DNA of 64,000 nucleotides from Druceiella hillmani (Eukaryota; Arthropoda; Insecta; Lepidoptera; Hepialidae): the NCBI GenBank assembly GCA_039881145.1, contig JAYKKI010000077.1:331001-395000 (forward strand). Reading direction: 5' to 3'. Positions 61,416-64,000 of the stretch are shown one piece after another. Each line of letters starts with the position of its first letter. Position 1 is the stretch's first letter. A model generated the notes under the pieces. That model was not told the origin of the DNA. It saw nothing but the letters and a program-made list of their open reading frames with translations, and did no database searches. A program made the translations under genes and the position numbers.

Positions 61416-61482
61416 TTATGGTTTATACTTTGATATTTACATTATTTTAATATAAATATAAATATCAAAGTATAAACCATAA
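61416..61482. repeat. Perfect 24-bp stem hairpin
   Basis: The arm 61416-61439 (TTATGGTTTATACTTTGATA...) and the arm 61459-61482 are exact reverse complements over 24 bases, with a 19-nt AT-only loop. The TTCAACATTAACCTCAACTTCAACATTA run just upstream is a short ACTTCAACATTA direct repeat. Not coding. Confidence 0.82.
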
Positions 61483-61682
61483 TTACGTACAAATATGGCA
61501 TTCATCACCATGAACCATTTAGTTTATCATAATAAAAACATAATTAAACATAATAAAAAGAAATATGGTGTAAATTTATCCACATTAAAAAATCTAAAAA
61601 CATAGTATATTTAACAAATTGTCAATAATATTTTTAAAAAAATGCATTGTAAAATTATAACTTATAACTAAAATGTAATTAA

Positions 61683-62290
61683 TACCTTCAACATCTTCAG
61701 AAAAATTAGTCACATAATGTAAAACCAAATTTTTGCAAAGCCTTCACAAAATTTGGACCATTGTCAGTTGTGGTTTATACCACTTGCTCATATTTTAAGT
61801 TGAAAGAAGCCTGGATATCAAAAAGCATTTCAGCTATCGTGTGATATGTGTGTGATCCTTTAAAGCGTATGAAAGATGAAACACAACTTTTACATTACAG
61901 CGATATTGTGTCAATCCGAATCCAAAATTAAATTAATGTATCGTGCAATATATACATTAAATCAAAGTCCCTTTTAATTATAAATGTATGATACATTGTT
62001 TGAACATAAAAAAGTATAAGTATTTGAGTGAAATCTTACCCATTGCTCAGTTACTTCAAGAAAACTCCTTGCTTTAGTGGATCATATGTCTGCGGTTGTT
62101 GAGACATACTTCACATTACTCAATACGGTTTTAGGTTTTTCTTTGTTTCTTTTTGAGATATTTCTATTTTTCCACCTAATATTCTTCTTGACATTACACT
62201 TAACTTTTGTGGAAGATCCATAAAAATCTTTACAACAGTGGGATCCTAACAGTACTTAATGTTTTCATACTTTGTATGATGTAATTAATT
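61683..62290 (-). pseudogene. hAT-family transposase relic
   Basis: Minus strand, in order. V-K-Y-V-S-T-T-A-D-I..S-F-L-E-V-T-E-Q-W (about 62110-62045) matches the hAT block with S-T-T-D-x-W-S and V-T-A-H-W. It is followed by GTAAGA, a plausible intron donor. Then come R-F-K-G-S-H-T-Y-H-T-I-A-E-M-L-F and T-T-D-N-G-P-N-F-V-K-A-L-Q-K-F-G (about 61795-61740), the hAT T-D-N-x-x-N-x-x-K-A-F block with its catalytic Asp. The Trp of D-x-W is a stop and frames shift. The C-terminal dimerisation region and terminal repeats are not seen. Confidence 0.7.
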
Positions 62291-63265
62291 ATTTTTTTGT
62301 CTACTTTTTTCTTAGTTTAATTATTATCTTGCATCTTAAATTCAAGTTACCTTTATTTAATTTTTCTTTATTCTTGAATGACATCTTTCTTTGATCAGAA
62401 ATATGTTAATTTATTTTACTATATTCATATTCACTGAGAACATCAGGGTGTTTAATCTGAAAGTAATAATAGCGTTTCTCAACATGAACAATGCAATTAA
62501 ATAACTAACTAGGTCGCATTCTCATGTAAGTAGTTTGTTAAGCTTGGGGGTTTTATGACTTAATGAGAAAACAATCATCTTACGAGCCCAAACATTTAAC
62601 AAATTAAGTTATAATATAAACGCAGTGTAATGCAAAAATTTATTTTCATAACCTACAAAATAACGACATAATGTTAATGTGTTTCATATCATTTATTTTT
62701 CTTGCCTTTAAATGCAATATAAACTTACGGATACCGTTTAAGCTACCTTTAATGAAGTGGCTTTATACTTAACGCACGTTGCCTAGACGTTGTTTTGGTC
62801 TTGCTCAGTATTATTGCCGCGAACGGCGCGATTGGTTACTGCGAAATACTTCCCACCAGTTAAAATTAGTGGATACATCAAAGTATTCCCTTGATTTGAT
62901 ACGTCGCCGGCGTCATCCGGCGTCGTAGATGTAATATAAATGTGGTATACATTTCATCATCCATGGTAAAATACCGCGAACGCGAACAGAACGGACCGCC
63001 TTGCCGAAGAAATGATCCAACAAACGATGACAATTGACGTACATTGTTGCCAACTTCAAATATTGACATGAATTTCTCTGAATTCTAGTGTTTTTAGTAT
63101 ATATATGGTATGAGTCAGCTTACTTTTCATAACGTTAAAAAGCTCACTAAATATATTTTTGTTAAAATGTATTTTGAAGCCATAAGTATTTGAAATACAA
63201 ATATCAAATACGTATTTGTATTTTCATTACAAATAATTCAAATATTACCCACGCCTGTAAATATG

Positions 63266-63359
<94 letters not shown>

Positions 63360-64000
63360 CACCCCACCACAAAGGGTACGTAAACACTTAGGGACCTATA
63401 AATTTAATTTTATATATTAAAGCAATGCATAATGTTTCTTTTAAACGATTAATATTAATTTCATTTGTGTGAATAGTTCGTCCATACATCCACAATTTTA
63501 TGAAAAATAACTTTTTGCTCTTTGGATCTGTTTCATTTATTAATGCAAGATTACGGTATTAATTTCTAAAGCACTTTCTGAATACGGTTATCGCCATTTT
63601 TTTTTCAAATTATCACATACGTTATTAAAAGGGCTACCACACTAAGGAACGCTGTGGGGGCCGAAATCGCGATAAAAAATTTTAAGAGATAAAAAATGTA
63701 ACAGATATTTTCGATTGCACGTTAGATAAAAATAAATAATTCCGAATTCTGTGTATGCGAATGTATTTTTAATTCCAAGTTCAATGTTAAATTTCAAACA
63801 TCTGGCTACAATTAAAAATACTGGTGAATTGAGATTTCAGTTTGTGGTTCTAAGTTGTCGAACCTCGTTTAAAGGAAAATTATTAACTATAAATCATCAT
63901 CGGGGGGCACAAATATTGTTGTGAATATATCAATAACTCCGTAGATTATACGTGGGTTTCGGAAAATATTGTTTTTATTTCAAAATTTTAGGTTCAAATA
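62291..64000. other. Intergenic, CpG-richer patch, no gene assigned
   Basis: Mostly unassigned. 62800-63060 is strikingly richer in G, C and CpG (GCCGCGAACGGCGCGATTGG, CGTCGCCGGCGTC) than anything near it. It holds a minus frame of 63 codons starting ATG 63069, with no domain I know. It could be a promoter-first exon of a host gene leading off on the minus strand, or a transposon end. Confidence 0.35.
63268..63358. repeat. (TA)n microsatellite
   Basis: About 90 bp of TA repeats with single TG and TTTA interruptions. Confidence 0.95.

Noticed and set aside
1..64000. CRISPR array, prokaryotic defence operon or phage
   Set aside because: No spaced short repeats, no ribosome-binding sites or operons; introns, insect receptors and eukaryotic transposons show a nuclear eukaryotic genome.

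Overview
The window is AT-rich eukaryotic DNA, almost certainly from an insect. The clearest host genes are insect gustatory receptors (Gr, 7tm_7 family), split by GT-AG introns with conserved phases. Around them lie decayed DNA transposons and retroelements typical of insect genomes. Nothing in the window fixes the order or species. No rRNA, tRNA, CRISPR array or prokaryotic feature was seen. Functions are assigned by reading translations and recognising family motifs; no database search was run.

Layout. 1-2.3 kb: sparse sequence, a small Ty3/gypsy RNase H scrap and a 216-bp fold-back MITE. 2.9-5.1 kb: a complete but dead piggyBac-like element between TTAA sites. 5.65-6.3 kb: Gr pseudogene. 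8.1-8.4 and 11.4-12.3 kb: tandem repeats. 13.6-13.9 kb: inverted-repeat element. 14.8-15.65 kb: second Gr pseudogene. 16.4-21.3 kb: Helitron complex, with several 5' ends in tandem, one complete 410-bp non-autonomous Helitron, and a Rep-helicase coding region that has lost its HUH motif. 23.0-24.1 kb: PIF/Harbinger transposase with a mutated first catalytic Asp. 24.5-25.4 kb: decayed retroelement integrase. 27.5-35.5 and 46.9-52.4 kb: two diverged direct copies of one segment holding a Pif1-type helicase relic and the last exon of a Gr. 38.9-42.4 kb, minus strand: the best Gr gene, with three well-spliced exons, one 2-nt frameshift and a phase-compatible last exon at 33.05-33.23 kb. 43-47 kb: non-LTR retrotransposon scraps. 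58.1-58.9 kb: possible Penelope-like scrap. 61.4-62.3 kb: perfect hairpin and a hAT transposase relic. (TA)n microsatellites are scattered throughout.

The picture is a gustatory-receptor cluster (both strands, mostly pseudogenised) invaded and partly duplicated by transposons. The Gr pieces share a common exon plan. The plan is a large first exon ending in F-E-(F/V)-Q, a 26-codon exon, a 69-codon exon ending in phase 1, and a last exon ending T-S-Y-x5-Q-F. Pieces from separate loci can therefore be aligned to one another. I found no convincing new multi-gene biological system. The most unusual items are the hairpin elements, the tandem Helitron ends and the helicase-Gr segmental duplication.
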